NCBI GenBank assembly: GCA_963422385.1
Contig: OY729432.1
Location: 3,886,000-3,949,999, forward strand
DNA from: JAJDTQ01 sp963422385
GTDB taxonomy: Bacteria > Desulfobacterota > Binatia > UBA9968 > JAJDTQ01
DNA length: 64,000 nucleotides
Direction: 5' to 3'
Shown piece by piece: positions 63,010 through 64,000 of this stretch (its first letter is position 1; each line of letters starts with the position of its first letter). The translations under genes and the position numbers were made by a program. Under the pieces are notes generated by a model, which did not search any database, was not told the DNA's origin, and saw only the letters and a program-made list of their open reading frames with translations.

Positions 63010-64000
63010 ATGCGGCACGAAGAACTGCTACGACTGGTAGACAAGAGATTGGCCGAGATGGGTGTCTCTGCAGCGGATGCGTCTACGCGAGCGGTGGGAA
63101 ATCACTATTTAATCAGGAACATGCGTCGCCGGACCGGCGGAATGCCCTCTGTTGAAAACTTGCGGGCGTTGTGTGATGTGCTGGATCTGGAGTTCTACAT
63201 AGGTCCGTCCCGTTCCGCCTCGGATCTGTATGTCGAGGGCCGAGATACAGAAGCGGGGCTATCGCCGGCGCACCTGCGCGATCTGGAATCGAGCGCCCGG
63301 GGGCTGGTGCGGGTGGTGGTGGAGGCGGGCGGGGACCCATCGTGGGTGGAGCGACATGCGTGGGAGGAGGAAGTGCGGGTGGAGACGGGGCGGGTAGCGG
63401 TGGAGGTGGGAGGGAAGCTGCGGGAGTTGGGGCCTGGGGAGTCCGTGCGGATACCGGCTGGGGAGTTGCATAGCCACTACAGCCTGGAGCCGTCGCGGTG
63501 GGTGTTGCTGGCGGAGGGCGCGGGCGAAGGTCTGGACGACCCCACGGCGCTGGCGGAGCCGAGGGTTGAGTACGACCCCGGCATCCGGCAGATCGGGGCA
63601 GTGGCGGCGTTGGATGCCGAGGAGATACCGCCGGGCGCGCGGCCGGTGGACGTGCGCGGGATTCCAGCTACCGAGAGCACGGATGATGAGGAGTTCGAGT
63701 TGGTCCGGCGCTACGACGGCAGGGAGGTACGGATGGCGGCGGGGCATGGCGAGATTGTGGACACCGAGCCGGAGCCCGGCGAGGTCAAGTTTCGGCGGAA
63801 TTGGCTCCGATCTCACGGCCTCAAGGCCACGAACCTGATGCTGCTGGACGTGGTGGGGGATAGCATGTTTCCGACGATCCGGGAGGGCGACGCGGTGCTG
63901 ATCGACGAATCCCGCCGCTCGCCGCAGAGCGGTCGGGTTTACGCCCTACGGACAACCGAGGGTCTGCTGGTGAAGCGTCTACGCAGGCGCAGGGGTCGCT
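63010..64000 (+). CDS. S24-family phage repressor with an internal cupin-like segment (partial, runs off the right edge)
   Basis: 330 residues are visible from ATG 63010; the end lies outside the window. The N-terminal HTH covers about residues 1-70 (HEELLRLVDKRLAEMGVSAA, PSVENLRALCDVLDL). Residues of about 115-170 read VETGRVAVEVGGKLRELGPG then ESVRIPAGELHSHYSLEPSR, a cupin-like barrel with PAGELHSHYS. The C-terminal part is the S24 autoprotease: serine in VVGDSMFPTIREGDAVLID and lysine in EGLLVKRLRR. S24 repressors self-cleave when RecA is activated. The cupin-like insert is unusual. No Shine-Dalgarno is seen; an operator lies just before the ATG. Confidence 0.85.
   Translation, partial: MRHEELLRLVDKRLAEMGVSAADASTRAVGNHYLIRNMRRRTGGMPSVENLRALCDVLDLEFYIGPSRSASDLYVEGRDTEAGLSPAHLRDLESSARGLVRVVVEAGGDPSWVERHAWEEEVRVETGRVAVEVGGKLRELGPGESVRIPAGELHSHYSLEPSRWVLLAEGAGEGLDDPTALAEPRVEYDPGIRQIGAVAALDAEEIPPGARPVDVRGIPATESTDDEEFELVRRYDGREVRMAAGHGEIVDTEPEPGEVKFRRNWLRSHGLKATNLMLLDVVGDSMFPTIREGDAVLIDESRRSPQSGRVYALRTTEGLLVKRLRRRRGR

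Larger units (their letters stand above)
47100..64000 (-). mobile_element. Mu-like transposable prophage, apparently truncated at its late end and cut by the window at the other
   Basis: The gene order read from right to left is that of Mu-type phages: repressor, divergent early operon, MuA/MuB-type transposition proteins, small middle genes, GemA, Mor, holin-like, lysozyme-like, spanin-like, then DUF2730, gp26, gp27 (DUF3486), gp28 terminase, gp29 portal and gp30 head protein. Nearly all genes are coupled by 4-bp overlaps. Capsid, protease and tail genes, which should follow gp30, are absent: host-type genes begin at 47.0 kb. The left end of the phage lies beyond 64 kb. The exact right boundary is uncertain (46.98-47.18 kb). 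Confidence 0.85.

Overview
The window is high-GC bacterial DNA with a Gram-negative, mostly aerobic metabolic gene set: molybdenum hydroxylases, FMN oxidases, TPP enzymes, solute-binding ABC import and GOGAT. A UXX-star selenoprotein with a UGA codon fits a deltaproteobacterial or Tectomicrobia-like lineage, but no rRNA or tRNA gene is present and I cannot place the organism firmly.

Layout. 1-5.2 kb: the N-terminal part of a mechanosensitive-channel-like protein, a DHA2-type MFS exporter, a small membrane coiled-coil protein, and an AAA ATPase fused to a PD-(D/E)XK nuclease. 5.2-9.1 kb: a leftward operon of ABC permease, ATPase and THI5/NMT1-type binding protein followed by an FMN 2-hydroxyacid oxidase. 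9.4-12.3 kb: a candidate selenoprotein (UGA at codon 13 followed by a SECIS-like hairpin), a decayed IS256-type transposase, and an IS5-family insertion that splits a gene. 12.5-18.5 kb: a Dabb-isochorismatase fusion, a CmcJ-like oxygenase, and two tandem TPP-enzyme paralogues with a small partner. 19-27 kb: a DMT transporter, a TM2 protein, and gltBD (NADPH glutamate synthase). 27-38 kb: one orphan and one complete xanthine-dehydrogenase/CO-dehydrogenase-type molybdoenzyme, with an RRM protein and a DEAD-box helicase between them, then a TetR regulator divergent from a carotenoid oxygenase with visible promoter and operator signals.

38.2-41.3 kb holds what I consider the most interesting system: a tightly coupled leftward operon of a 59-residue protein, an E2-like (RWD/UBC-type) protein without a catalytic cysteine in the usual place, a JAMM-protease/E1 (ThiF) fusion and an AAA ATPase. 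The ATPase gene is broken here. This resembles bacterial ubiquitin-like conjugation operons. 41.3-47 kb returns to small-molecule catabolism: a 2-hydroxyacid dehydrogenase, an amidohydrolase, a bicupin, an orphan binding protein and a lipoprotein.

47.1 kb to the right edge is a Mu-like transposable prophage: S24-type repressor, divergent operators and promoter, early genes, MuA/MuB-like transposition genes, GemA and Mor, lysis genes, then gp26-gp30-type terminase, portal and head genes. It stops abruptly at 47.1 kb, beside a 21-bp tandem repeat, with no capsid or tail genes, so it looks truncated. Its repressor carries a cupin-like segment between the HTH and the S24 peptidase.

Small palindromic elements recur between genes: three copies of a MITE-like repeat and a family of GC-rich REP-like hairpins.
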